DNA of 64,000 nucleotides from assembly GCA_903813345.2 (NCBI GenBank), contig CAIIXF020000003.1, positions 15,764,931 to 15,828,930 of the forward strand. Reading direction: 5' to 3'. Under the pieces are notes generated by a model. It searched no databases. It saw only the letters and a program-made list of their open reading frames with translations, and had not been told where the DNA came from. This DNA comes from Owenia fusiformis (lineage: Eukaryota; Annelida; Polychaeta; Sabellida; Oweniidae). Of this stretch, positions 51,675 through 63,113 are shown in pieces. Each line of letters starts with the position of its first letter. The stretch's first letter is position 1. A program made the position numbers and the translations under genes.

Positions 51675-51728
51675 ATGGCAGACGAACCGAGTAGATTCGT
51701 AAAAATATCTGAAGACTTAATGACTTAA
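51675..51728 (+). pseudogene. Crypton-like N-terminal stub
   Basis: MADEPSRFVKISEDLMT then stop. Same pattern (short acidic start, S-R-F, then K-I-S-E-D) as the fragment at 37872. It is far too short to judge alone. Confidence 0.35.
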
Positions 51729-51760
51729 TAATATTAGGGATGTTTAGCTAGACAGTGATA

Positions 51761-51909
51761 TAATAAAACAAATATTTCACTCTTTTTTCGGTGAATACCT
51801 GTAGCACTTTCACAAGGTGATATTCCACTTGCCCTTCGGGCTTCGTGGAATATCACTTGTGAAAGATGTACAGGTATTCACCTCAATAGAGTGAAATATT
51901 TGTTCAATA
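51761..51909. repeat. Hairpin palindrome j
   Basis: ACAAATATTTCACTCTTTTT / AGAGTGAAATATTTGTTC and GGTGAATACCTGTAGCACTT / ATGTACAGGTATTCACC, with centre CTTGCCCTTCGGGCTTCGTG. Confidence 0.9.
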
Positions 51910-52890
51910 TCCTACAATAGTGACGTGTTGTGTCTCAAGTTGAAATAGTGCGACTCTCAATATTTCTTCACGAGAATTAGAAACAGTTGTGGTAATATAA
52001 TAATAACGTTAACATGTCTATGACTCAATTTCTGTTTGATATGAGATCATATTTACAATTTATTTATTCTAGATATTTCATATTTACAATTTATGTATAC
52101 TAGATATTTCAAATTTACAACTTATGTATTCTAGATTCTTCAGGAAATTGGTTTAATAGTTCAATGTGATAATTGTAGGGCAATAAGGTTAAACTTTCTT
52201 GAAAATTACATTGAGAATCATTATCATTTTTGTCATATTTTAGATATGCAGCTATTATATTAAGATATGTGCAAACTGTACAAATGTCTCAAAACTAACA
52301 TATTATCTGTGCAAACACGATGGGTAATAAATCTTAATCTACACCAATGAATACTTGTTTTGTTTTCAGCTATTTTCAATTACCCTAGTCTTCTCTGCTT
52401 ATTTTTTCAAAATGTATTCAGTGTGTCTTGTCCAAACAAGTGATATTTTGTTTTAGCTATTATAAACACTGATGCCAATGATATCGCTGTAACAAAAAAC
52501 AGTGATTGCCTGGTGGTCAAAAAGATTAAAGGCATCGATAAATGATAGAGGCTCCTTAAACGGAAAGATACAAGAGATATCCCTGAAAAGTGGAAGCAAT
52601 ACCACGCACCGTGTTTGGATATCAAGTTAACTAATGTTTTATTTTGAAGTTTTTACAAGTTTACAAATATGTCAGTATGGGAAAGTTTGCATCACAAATA
52701 TGTCAATATTGCTTTGTTGAACAAGTTTATCCATAATGTCGGAACACACATTTTTTTATAGAACAGGTTATGTTAACCATGAGTTATTTTGATCAGCCTA
52801 TATCAAATACATTCAAATCATAAATGTTTGGAATATGTCATGTCAAATTCCTTTCATCATTCAGTGTGAAGATTGTCATTATTTATTTAA
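51910..52890. other. Intergenic, no feature seen
   Basis: AT-rich. A short local repeat of 'ATTTATTCTAGATATTTCATA' type occurs at about 52060-52140. No gene. Confidence 0.5.
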
Positions 52891-53049
52891 GGAATAAATA
52901 ATGATAGGCCATTCAATATGGTGAAATTCAGCACGAGTTGGACAGAATGTTGTACAAAGCACGAACCGAAGGTGAGTGCATTTGTACTAACATTCTGTCC
53001 AACGAGTGCTGAATTTCACCATATTGAATGGCCTATCATTATTTATTCC
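52891..53049. repeat. Hairpin palindrome k
   Basis: GGAATAAATAATGATAGGCC / GGCCTATCATTATTTATTCC is perfect and continues through ATTCAATATGGTGAAATTCA. The centre is AAGCACGAACCGAAGGTGAG. The open frame starting at 52918 runs through the hairpin and is not a gene. Confidence 0.93.
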
Positions 53050-54401
53050 GATTCAAACATAAAAATTAGTAAAAGCCGTGTCTGTGGAACGGGCATGAAG
53101 GAAGAATACGCATGCTGTCAAGATTCTGAAGTCGGCCGGAAAAATTTTAGAATTTGTTTGGGCTGTTCTATTTTACTCCCCGTTTTAGATTTTATACGGT
53201 GTATGCAAACATGTTACAGCAAGGGAAAGATCAATACCCGGTGATTTCAGCGGGAAGTGGCGTTTCGTTCAGTGGATGAGCTGCGCGCGCACGCATAAAT
53301 GTGATTATCCAATATAATTAGGGGAGGGCTATTTGAAGTAGTTTTTGGTCTCAGGCGCGACCCAGGGCTGTTGTCTTAAGGACATTTCGTTGAAAATGAG
53401 CCATTCGGCTGATAATTGGTAAGAGTTTGCGATCTTATAATGTATAACTGTTACTCAGACACATATTTTGACACGATTCTGTTGGAAATAAGCTTTGAAC
53501 CGAGAGATATTCACGATTGATATGCACATTTTTGATTGTGCCATTGCTTTTCTATTGCACAATCCATGTATTGATAGAAGAAACATTAATAATGCAGATT
53601 GGTTTACCTTCAATACATGGCAGACACTACATATCGGTCTATTAATACCAGTTTGTGCCTTAAATAGTTTTATATTTCCATCCACGGCCTGGAGCCTGGG
53701 TGTGTTTGTCTCTTATGTGTATGCTTGTGCATGGACTTCTAATCACTAGCAGAATTTAACATGATGCAAACTCGACATTATAACTCATGCTGTAACATTT
53801 TGACTTCGCTGGAAAACAATAGGAATTATTTCTCTTGCCAATCAATCATGAATCACAATCAAAATTTCAGAATGATCAATCAGGCAATTGTCCAAATCAA
53901 GTTATAACATTATATGATATTCAGCAAGAAGTCCGGTAGAAATACAGAATATTTAAACATCAAAGCTGAAAGTTAAAAGCTAATCTGTCAATTTTCTGTC
54001 TGCAAAAGAGCGTTTACATTTGACACAATAACCACGGACATCTAATACGTTCTTCGAATTGCCCTGGAACTATATTTATACCAGGACTGGCATCCAGATC
54101 CAAGTATTTTTTAAGACCGCCGACTCTCGTTGGGCTATTTATCCCTATTGACTCAGTTGTTCATATAAATTTACGTACCTTAGATGCTTTGTAATCGACG
54201 TAGATAGAAAATATTGTTTCCTAAATTGTTCTGGAAAGCGATAATTATAACTAAATGTACTTTGAACAGGTCGACTGACAAAAAAGCCGGGCTTCTGGCA
54301 CGTCTCGTTCTCGCTCTCAAACAAAACGTGAAGAACGTGACGTCACTTCCATATCATAGCATTCAAAAAAGTAGCGTTTAAATCCCAATAACGTGTGTAA
54401 T
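53050..54401. other. Intergenic, no feature supported
   Basis: Frames at 53455-53750 overlap on both strands and have no family resemblance. Some GC-richer DNA lies near 53270-53370. Confidence 0.5.
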
Positions 54402-54472
54402 ATATCGGTGGTCTAGGGGGAGAATCCTCGCTTGGCACGCTGGAGGCCCGGGTTCGAATCCCGTACTCGCTC
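54402..54472 (+). pseudogene. tRNA-Gly-like pseudogene with GGC at the anticodon position
   Basis: GGTGGTCTAGGGGGAGAATC, then CTCGCTTGGCACGCTGGAGG and CCCGGGTTCGAATCCCG follow the tRNA-Gly layout with A and B boxes. A TTTTTTTTTT terminator follows. The loop TTGGCAC puts GGC (alanine type) where Gly has GCC. The 5' and 3' acceptor strands do not pair, so it is probably not a working tRNA. Confidence 0.7.
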
Positions 54473-56279
54473 TTTTTTTTTTTCGAGGTCGTTATCTTCA
54501 TCGTCTAGTTTACGAATACCAAATGTCGATGTGATGTTTTAATTGATAAATACGAATTCCTTACACATTTCGTTATCTTATTGTGATATAGCAAACTAAG
54601 AGATATCTTTACTCGCTAGGAATTAACATAATATTATTTGAAGCGATTTTAGAAAATTTTGAAACCGCCATCTTGGTAATATTGATGACGTGATCACCAT
54701 CGGTCAAGGTCAGGTCAAAAGTCATCCATCTTGCCATTAGCCCCGCGGATTGTTACCAGTCGACAAAAAACGATGAAATCACGTTGAAAATAAAATATAC
54801 ACTTTAAAATTGAGGCTGATCGAATATGACAAGACTCCATTGAATACAGCTGTGCAATTTACAGTCACCAAGATGAGCTAATTTCGGAGAGATTCGGGAA
54901 TTAAAAAAGGTAAGCACTTCCGGTTTCCCAACTTAAAGTATTTGAAGTCCCAGAATTTCGCCAGTAACATTCTCTCTGACTGTGACAATAACAGACTGAG
55001 GCTTTGAAATCTAGGATTCCCCAGGAAAATATGACGTCATACTAATTAGCATAAGGATTTCCCTATTGGTATGGGTCGAGCCTTGTTCGAAAACACAATC
55101 CATAAATACATGCTAATTTCTAAGGAGATAGGAAGTGTATAACGTGTTTATCGATTTTGTTTAAAGATTTAATCAATTATCAAATTGTTTAAGTGGATAA
55201 AGTGGTCACACTTGCTTCAATTCATAGCGAAATCGACGGATAGAAACTGACCGAATTCCCGATATCCTACCCCGTATTACTGTAGGCTATAAGCACAGTG
55301 ACCTACAGAGGGCGCTATCACAAACAAGTACTGCACGAACCGATAAATTCCCGGGTATTGTAACGCCCTTGGTTACAGTAGTAATTTAAATATAGTTACA
55401 GTAGTTACGGAGGGAGTAAAAAAGAACAGCTATCCCCGGACAGAGCCCCAGATGTGCAGCTGAGATGTGACGTCACTCAAAACAATGCAAATTGCAGATT
55501 GAATAGAGCATGGTCGTGCATCTATGGAGAATTAGAGAACGTTCTATATTGGCTATGCTGCATTCTGATTGGTTGAGAAATTCGAATAGAGCACGGTCAT
55601 GTTTGAATCCGTTTTAAAGTATGATTCTGTGAAATTCATTTTTATGCAATAACAACCTAAATGCACTGCTATTACATATGATCAATTAATAGAAAAATGA
55701 TGACATGAATTTTCTTGAGTCATAGTAAAATATTGGGTTTCATTTAACTTATAAGTTGATACCTGGTGAGGTTGCGAGGTCAAAAAGAAATAAGATCTTT
55801 GAAATAATTTTGGAAGCATTTTGATCTTAGAATGAACATTGGTTATTTGACGAATTCATTGAAAATGGTAAATATAAGACGTTCCTGGTTTGCTTTCGAC
55901 CAATAGAATTTCGAGACCAGAGTTGCCTAGGAAAGTTGGTGCTGTATTTGACATTATCAAATTACCCTAGAATAAACAATGCAACAATAAAAATAAACAT
56001 TGTTCAATTTCTACAAAATTTCTAGAAATTCACCTATGGAAATTAATACAAATGTGACTCATTTTCATCGAACTAATGGACTACAAAATGAGCAATAAAG
56101 AACATATGATGCAAAAATTGGGGAATTAATTATTTGAAAAAATCTTTACTGGGTGGTTCGAAAAGTTAATATTACACTAAAATTCAACTAGAAGAATTCT
56201 TTAGAATGTACAGGCTGTTCTATAAGGACGTCCTTCATCCAGAGTCAATTAAAGATCATCTTGCCCCTTTACCTAGGCT
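54473..56279. other. Intergenic with a dispersed repeat
   Basis: 54630-54700 is related to about 28810-28900. The rest shows no supported gene. Confidence 0.5.
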
Positions 56280-56898
56280 ATATATCTACGGAAAGCGATA
56301 GGGGACATGCGCATAATTCAAAATCGAATGGAGTTTTAACATGGGAGTGATATCACACACCGCGGCCCAGTCAGATAGATTTCATCGCGCACTGAATGAA
56401 TTACAGGGGCCGCGTTGTGCAAAGTTAATTAAAATAAAGTGCGCAGAAATTCCGGCATTCAGTGCGCGATGAAAAAATGATTATCTGTGAATAAAAAACG
56501 AATAAAAATTCGTGGCACCACGAATTTGATTTTTTTCGAAAAACTGCGGAGTGAACCAGCGAAATGACAATTTTGGATAATATTGATGGCTCTAACGAGG
56601 AGAACTTTGAGATTTCCCGATTCTAGCGCGCAGCACATCCAGGACATGCGCACTTTTATCAGATTCGATTCTAATATGGTCTCAAAGATAATGTTCATTA
56701 AAAGAGGGCGTATGCATACAGATTGCACGTTGCGTTATGTTGAAGTGACCCTTGCAAAGGGTTCCATTGAAAATATATTATTTTGGGCCATTTCATATAT
56801 TTTAATTGATATTGTATAAAATATTTTCAATGTTTGAAAATTATAATCTTATAAATAACATTTAATGTAATAAAACTGTAACGAAATGGTAAATACGG

Positions 56899-58535
56899 AA
56901 TATGATGCAATACAATGCAGTGCAATATGATGTTATACAATGCAGTGCAATATGATGCAATACAATGTGGTGCAATATGATGTAATACAATGCGGTGCAA
57001 TATGATGCAATACAATGCAGAGCAATATGATGCAATACAATGCAGTGCAATATGATGCAATACAATGTAGTGTAATATGATGCAATACAAAGCAGTGTTA
57101 TATGATGCAAAAAATGCAATGCAATATAATACAATACAATGTAGTGCAATATAATACAATAAAATGCAGTGCAATACGATGCAATACAATACAGTGCAAT
57201 ATAATGCAATACAATGCAGTGCAATGCAATACAGTGCAAAACAATGCCGTGCAGTGCAATACAATGTAGTTCATTTCAATACAATGCAGTGCAATACAAT
57301 GTGGTACAGTGCAATACAATATAGTGCAATACAATGCATCGCAGTTCAATACAGTGCAATACAATGTAGTGCAATGCAGTGCAATAAAATACAATACAGT
57401 GCAATTCAATACAATGCAATACAACACAGTGCAATACAATACAATGCTGTGCAATACAATACATTACACTGCAATAAAATACAATGCAGTGTAATAAAAT
57501 GCAGTGTAAATCAAGACAATGCAATACAATACTGTACAATACAATACAGTGCAATATAATACAATGCAGTACATTGCAATGCAGTGCAATACAATATGGT
57601 GCAGTGCAATATATTGCTGTGCAATACAAAGCAATGCAGTGTAATACAATACTGTGCAACACAATGTGGTACAGTGCAATACAATGCAGTGCAATACAAT
57701 ACATCGCAGTTCAATACAGTGCAATACAATTTAGTGCAATGCAGTGCAATAAAATACAGTTACAATGTAGTTCATTTTAATACAATGCAGTGTAATACAA
57801 TGTGGTACAGTTCAATACAATGCAGTGCAATACAATACATCGCAGTTCAATACAGTGCAGTGCAATACAATACAGTACAATACAATACATCGCAGTTCAG
57901 TGCAGTGCAATACAATACAGTGCAATACAATACATCGCAGTTCAATACAGTGCAATGCAATGTAGTGCAATGCAGTGCAATAAAATACAATACAGTGCAA
58001 TTCAATACAATGCAATACAATACAGTGCAATACAAAACAATGCTGTGCAATAGAATACAGTACACTGCAGTAAAATACAATGCAGTGCAATAAAATACAA
58101 TGCAGTGTAATAAAATGCAGTGTAATTCAAGACAATGCAATACAATACTGTGCAATACAATACAGTGTAATATAATACAATGCAGTGCACTGCAATGCAA
58201 TGCAATACAATATGGTGCAGTGCAATATATTGCAGTGCAATTCAAAACAATGCAGTGTAATACAATGCAGTGCAACACAATGTGGTACAGTGCAATACAT
58301 TATAATGCAGTGCAATACAATACAATGCAGCGCAATACAATGTAGTATACTGCAGTACAATACAATGCAGTGCAATAAAGTACAATGCAGTGCAATATAA
58401 TTTAATACAGTGCAATACAGTACAATATAATGCAATAGAATACAATGCAGTGCAATACAATAAAATGCAGTACAATACAATACAATGATGTGCTATACAA
58501 TACAATACAATGCAATGAAATGCAATTCAATGCTA
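56899..58535. repeat. Degenerate pentanucleotide satellite (AATAC/AATGC/AGTGC)
   Basis: About 1.6 kb made almost wholly of 5-nt units such as AATAC, AATGC, AGTGC, GATGC, AATAT, in higher-order groups of 10-15 nt. The unit length is not a multiple of 3 and the units are nearly stop-free, so several frames on both strands stay open for 60-170 codons of Cys/His/Ile/Leu/Tyr or Gln/Asn/Tyr/Ser repeats. These are not genes. Confidence 0.96.
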
Positions 58536-58726
58536 TGAATGTACACCTTCTACAGTCAAATAAACACAGATAAAATTGTAATAGTATGTTAGTGTATGGA
58601 GTTTGAAGTGGGTGGGGGATACAATTACCAGTCTGCTGATTGATGACTTAATAACTTAGAAAAGATCTCCTAGCTTTTAACAGGTGGCACTTATGTCTAC
58701 CTTATGTTCTTGAACAATCTCGTCTA

Positions 58727-58925
58727 AGAATACAGACCCGTATCCTGGATTAACCTGGGGGAGTGGTTTTACCAAGGGGGAAATTTTGCCAAGAGGGGGG
58801 AGCTTTTTGACAGTTATGGCAAAAAAATCATGCGAAAAGTGCTAAGAATGGTGAAAAACTGCATGATTTTGAACGAATATTTGGCAAGGGGGAGGGGGGT
58901 GAGGCCCCTGGCTACGGCCATGGAA
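58727..58925. repeat. G-rich dispersed repeat
   Basis: GGGGGAGTGG, AAGGGGGAAATTTTGCC, GGGGGGAGC and GGCAAGGGGGAGGGGGG with a GGCCCCTGGCTACGGCCATGG end. Similar in style to 44809-44993. Confidence 0.6.
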
Positions 58926-59528
58926 TACATATAGGAACTTTCCTTCTCCCAGAAGAAATGGTATACAGGTATTACATCAATCATTCTGGTATTTTGTATA
59001 CGAAGGTCTGTAGTTACTTTATTGAAAGATGGCAGTGTACACTGTGTATTACCATTTTGAAGTCAGTTTGACTTTATAATTCTGCGCACTATAATCTGTA
59101 ATTCTCATAGATATCCTCTCTAGAGGCATCACTGTGATCCAAAATTACAATTTCGCAGGTCAAGTCTGCAGTCTTTCGAAAAAAGTTGAATTCGTTGTGC
59201 TACCCTTTCTTGTTGGGCATTTATTAACAGAAAACTATAATTACATCGCGCCAGCATATACAAGCTTCAGCGCGATATTTTGAGTGTGTTAATAAATAAA
59301 GTGCGCAGAAATCGATCTTACTGGGCCGCGGTGTGCGATATCACTCATAAACAATTTTTAATTGCGCACTGAATGAATTACAGGGGGCGCGTTGTGCAAA
59401 GTGAATTAAATAAATAAAGTGCGCAGAAATCTATCTGACTGGGCCGCGGTGTGTGATATCACTCCCAAGTTAAAACTCCATTGAATTTTAAATTCTGCGG
59501 TATATCCCCTTTCGCTTTCCGTAATATA

Positions 59529-60245
59529 TCCATTTGAAGCTCAGTTCCGGACTTTGGGGTTGAATATTTGCATGATTGATAATTTGCGTTCGTTTTTTGG
59601 TAGTCAACATCACTCTTATTTGGCGGATTTATGACCGCTATTTGAGATGGATTCAAGGGAGGGATAGAAAGTAATGTAATCCATTGTATCATTTATAGCT
59701 CTCTGGGGTAGTTCTTTGAAATATTTAATGTTTTTTCATATATCATTAAGATATATCTTCAGCATCCATCAAATAGTAGATTGGTACATTGCTCTACATA
59801 ATCGTGATAATGTAGAATTATAGATGCAGGCTTTCTTTTTATTGGGTGTAATGAGCCAATGCTAAATAGTATTCTCTAGTATTATAAGTTCAAGCTATTC
59901 GTACATATATTCAGACATTGGGGTGTTTCTTGACGTTGACACAAGAGTTCTTTACTAAAACCATGTAAACGCATCTTGTGTATTTTTTATTTTGATAAAA
60001 ACTGTATCAAAAAATAGTTCTTCAAAGTTTTATTAAAAGCTCATTAAGAATTTCTGAAAAAGCAAAGGAAAATACCTGTGTATCTTAGAAAATGGGAGTA
60101 ATCGAATGTTTGGTTATTTCTATTCATTAACAATGTGGACTGCATCAGATATTACATGAGCTTAATGAAAATTACTAAATAAATACATCAGTTCTTAATA
60201 TCAAAGCCTTAATGACGTAAGTAGATAAAAACTTAAGGTTAATAT
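59529..60245. other. Intergenic, no feature seen
   Basis: No gene or clear repeat. Confidence 0.5.
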
Positions 60246-61302
60246 TACAAGAGTCGATCCAGATATTCTGATAAAAATGCTCTCATTTCTTTATTTTTGG
60301 AAGTTATTACTTGTAATTTGGACAGACAAAACATAATTCATTTTGGCAAAAGATATAAAAATATAAATTTGATTGGCCTTCATAACTCTCCTCACGGGAA
60401 AATTTTTCGTTGCCATGGTAACAGCACCTGGGACAGTAAAACTAAAATAAAAGTTTCACTACAAAATCAATAGTCTCACAGACTGATTAAATCAACTATT
60501 ATGTCCTTTATATACGCATGCTCTCAAAATAATGTCCTTGTGCAGCCACACATCGTCTATGTCTATCAACCCAGCGAGTATATACATCATTGCAGTCAGG
60601 GAAGTTGGTGTGCAGGGAACGCTGACTGCCTGTTTCATCTCATTGACATCATGAAAACGCCTGCCTTTGAGGTCACTCTTCAGTTTCCCAAAAATCAGAA
60701 AATCCAATGGCGCTAAATCAGGGGAATATGGGGGATGACCGAGCAGCTCCATACCCATGCTCTCTCTGATAGCAGTTTGCACACATTCACTTCGATGAGA
60801 TGGGGCATTATCGTGGTGGAGGATGAAGTCTGTCAGATTTTGTACTTCGTGTTTAGCCTTTTTTGCACTTATGCAGTCTGACATTTTGATTTTCACTTTT
60901 GCACACTTTGACAAAACTTGCTCAGGTGATTTGAATTTGGAGCCAGCTTCTATTTGCTCACAATGGACAATTGTCTGTTGTGATGTCATAAAACATTAAT
61001 TGATTGTAGGTGCACCTGCTAAAATGCTAATTTAAGAATATTTGACTCTAAAATGGGTCATAATGGATATAAAAGTATGTAAAGACAAAATATGAAGCGA
61101 CAGAAAAGCTACTTGTCCCAGGTCCCGTTTCCATGGTTACCAATTTTTTACCCTAGCAACGCATTCGTGCCCGTATGTTGACTAAACTTACATATTTTAT
61201 GAGCAATTAAATTATCCTCATTTTGTGCAAGTTTGATGTTATAACTCCCAAAAATAAAAAAATTAGATCATTTTTATCAGAATATCTGGATCGACCCTTG
61301 TA
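60246..61302 (-). mobile_element. Mariner element, defective
   Basis: Ends ACAAGAGTCGATCCAGATAT and, inverted, ACAAGGGTCGATCCAGATAT, both next to TA. Pairing continues through TCTGATAAAAATG. Length about 1.06 kb. It contains a damaged transposase on minus. Confidence 0.9.
60492..60989 (-). pseudogene. Mariner transposase, N-truncated and frameshifted
   Basis: 165-codon frame. Residues about 54-110 hold DFILHHDNAPSHRSECVQTA and HPPYSPDLAPLDFLIFGKLK, with the second and third catalytic Asp of a D,D34D-type mariner, and then LKGRRFHD. The last about 45 residues lie in a shifted frame: the expected W-x-x-R-x-R-x-C-x-x-x-x-G-x-Y-F-E tail (RWVDRHRRCVAAQGHYFE) is in another frame near 60530-60590. 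The N-terminal DNA-binding part is missing. Confidence 0.88.
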
Positions 61303-62398
61303 TATGCATTTCATTGGCACTTACTTTTAAGGATGCCGGGTAAACAACTTTGATTACATTATTTCTTTTTGTATTCAACTTTTTTTTCTTTTAAATGGGA
61401 TAGCACAAAAGAGTACAAATGAGGGTGACCCACGAACATTTCCTTCTGTATTTCTCAGTACCCTTTTGATAATTTTAAATACTAAGTATCTCACAATAAT
61501 AAAAGTGTTGAAAAGTTCTGTTAGAAACAAGGAAGATATTTTACCTGAGCATGACAATGTCAATAGTGTAAACCTTTGTGTCTGCAAACTACAATTTGGA
61601 AATTCCAGGGAACAGGTGAATAATTATTTAGGAACTTCCTGGTTACATTTTTATTTTAGACACCATTTTGTTGTTGATCTGGATCATTCTAACAATAACG
61701 TTGCGTGCCGATGGTTCTGCTTTTCCATTTATGTAAAGATCCAGGTAAATATAAATTATTTCTTAAAATTATTTTAGAAAATACTTCTAGTTTAACTTCG
61801 TGAATATCAATAGTCTTAACATTGCGGGCTGTTTGGTCAAAAGAACAATTAAATTACTGCTTCCGCAGTAAACTTGTAAACATACGATGTGTAATATTAA
61901 ATGTTTAACATCACTTGTACTTTTTAAGTATCTTTGATGATAATTTAAAAACGAAAACCAAATTATGGAGGCAATGTTCATTTCAATCCTCATTTCATTC
62001 AAAATGATATCACAGGGTTCCATTTTATGATTAGATAATTATTGCATTTTTACCCTAAAACGCTAAAGTTTGGTCTAACAACCCTCTGACAGTTAATCAT
62101 ATCTTAATTAGCGTACCAACATTATTGAATTTTTATGACGAGAGACAAATGGAAATAATTATAGGCAATGCACGCATAAACCTATGGGTTATGCTCTGTG
62201 GCCCTATGTTTAAGGTCCGGGAGAATATATATAACTTATATTTATAATTTATATTTTAGTTCTCTTTAATTTTAAATATTTTAATAAATCAAATGACACT
62301 CAATGCTTTATTATTCATAAGTGAATTTCTAACAAGTATTTGTGTCACTAAAAATCATTTTACTTATGTCATATACAGTAACACTAATTTCAACGTGT
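61303..62398. other. Intergenic, no feature supported
   Basis: AT-rich. The frames at 61466-61777 and on minus have no recognisable family or splice context. Confidence 0.5.
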
Positions 62399-63038
62399 CT
62401 AACCCCCCTATCACACCAAACTAGTTCTTACCCGTTCTTGCAAGTCCTACGAAAACGTAGCTGGACGTACTACGAACGGAACCGTCGTACTTTAATCCTA
62501 CTAGGGACGTTTTAACAACGAGATGAACTGTCTGAGGACGTATTGAGAACGGGGTAAAACTAATTGCAAACGGGTTTAAACTGATTAAGAACGTATTTAA
62601 GACTGCTTATTAACGAGTTAGCAAAAATATAGCTATCAAACCAAACAAGTTGCCACTGCGTTCTTCAAAACTGGTTTTAAACTGTGTGCGAACTGAATGA
62701 ACGTAGCTACAACGTTCTACGGTCTGTTTACGAACTTCATGAACGTTCTCAGACGGGAAGGTGATTTTAGAATTTTGGATCGATTCAAAATTCGATGGCG
62801 ACCATACCGTTCTGTAATCAGGTCATGATGACCTTCTAGACTAAGGGACGCGTTATACGACGTTGCACACCGACGTGGTGCGACCTGAACGAACTGCGAA
62901 TGAGATGGACGTATTGAAGACTGTTTATGAACGAAGAAACTAATTATTTTAGGCATATTTCCCGACCAGAGCCAGATTGAGCCCGTTTTACGACGGCAAG
63001 AACGGGTGAGAACTAGTTTGGTGTGATAGGGGGGTTAG
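62399..63038 (-). mobile_element. Non-autonomous DNA transposon with long inverted ends
   Basis: 640 bp. Ends CTAACCCCCCTATCACACCA / TGGTGTGATAGGGGGGTTAG continue through AACTAGTTCTTACCCGTTCTTGC. It is the full-length relative of the partial copy at 50300. Its minus frame (62956-62717) keeps the shared N-terminal 50 residues, then diverges. Confidence 0.92.
62717..62956 (-). pseudogene. Remnant of the transposon-borne ORF
   Basis: 79 codons: MPKIISFFVHKQSSIRPSHS and on to LEGHHDLITERYG match the 140-aa ORF at 50375 almost residue for residue. After that the sequence differs and the coiled-coil part is lost. A deletion derivative. Confidence 0.7.
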
Positions 63039-63113
63039 GGTTTCGTCCAGGACACTTACATAAAGTATAATATAATACAGAATAGCCTACTTACACATTA
63101 TCAAATTTTCAGA

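Larger units (their letters stand above)
56280..59528. mobile_element. 3.2-kb composite with inverted ends around a satellite
   Basis: Left end TATATCTACGGAAAGCGATA..., right end TTTCGCTTTCCGTAATATA. The inverted match continues through ATGGAGTTTTAACATGGGAG and GATATCACACACCGCGGCCC / GGGCCGCGGTGTGTGATATC. An inner GAATGAATTACAGG block (56394, 59373) is repeated directly. It encloses the pentamer satellite. Confidence 0.7.

Noticed and set aside
52918-53244. 108-codon plus-strand frame
   Set aside because: Its first half is palindrome k; no family resemblance.
56827-58505. Many long open frames (60-170 codons) on both strands, rich in Cys/His/Ile/Leu or Gln/Asn/Ser
   Set aside because: They arise from stop-poor 5-nt satellite units; overlapping frames on both strands are equally open and have no splice or start context.
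61466-61777. 103-codon plus-strand frame
   Set aside because: No recognisable motif, AT-biased codons, overlapping minus frames; insufficient support.
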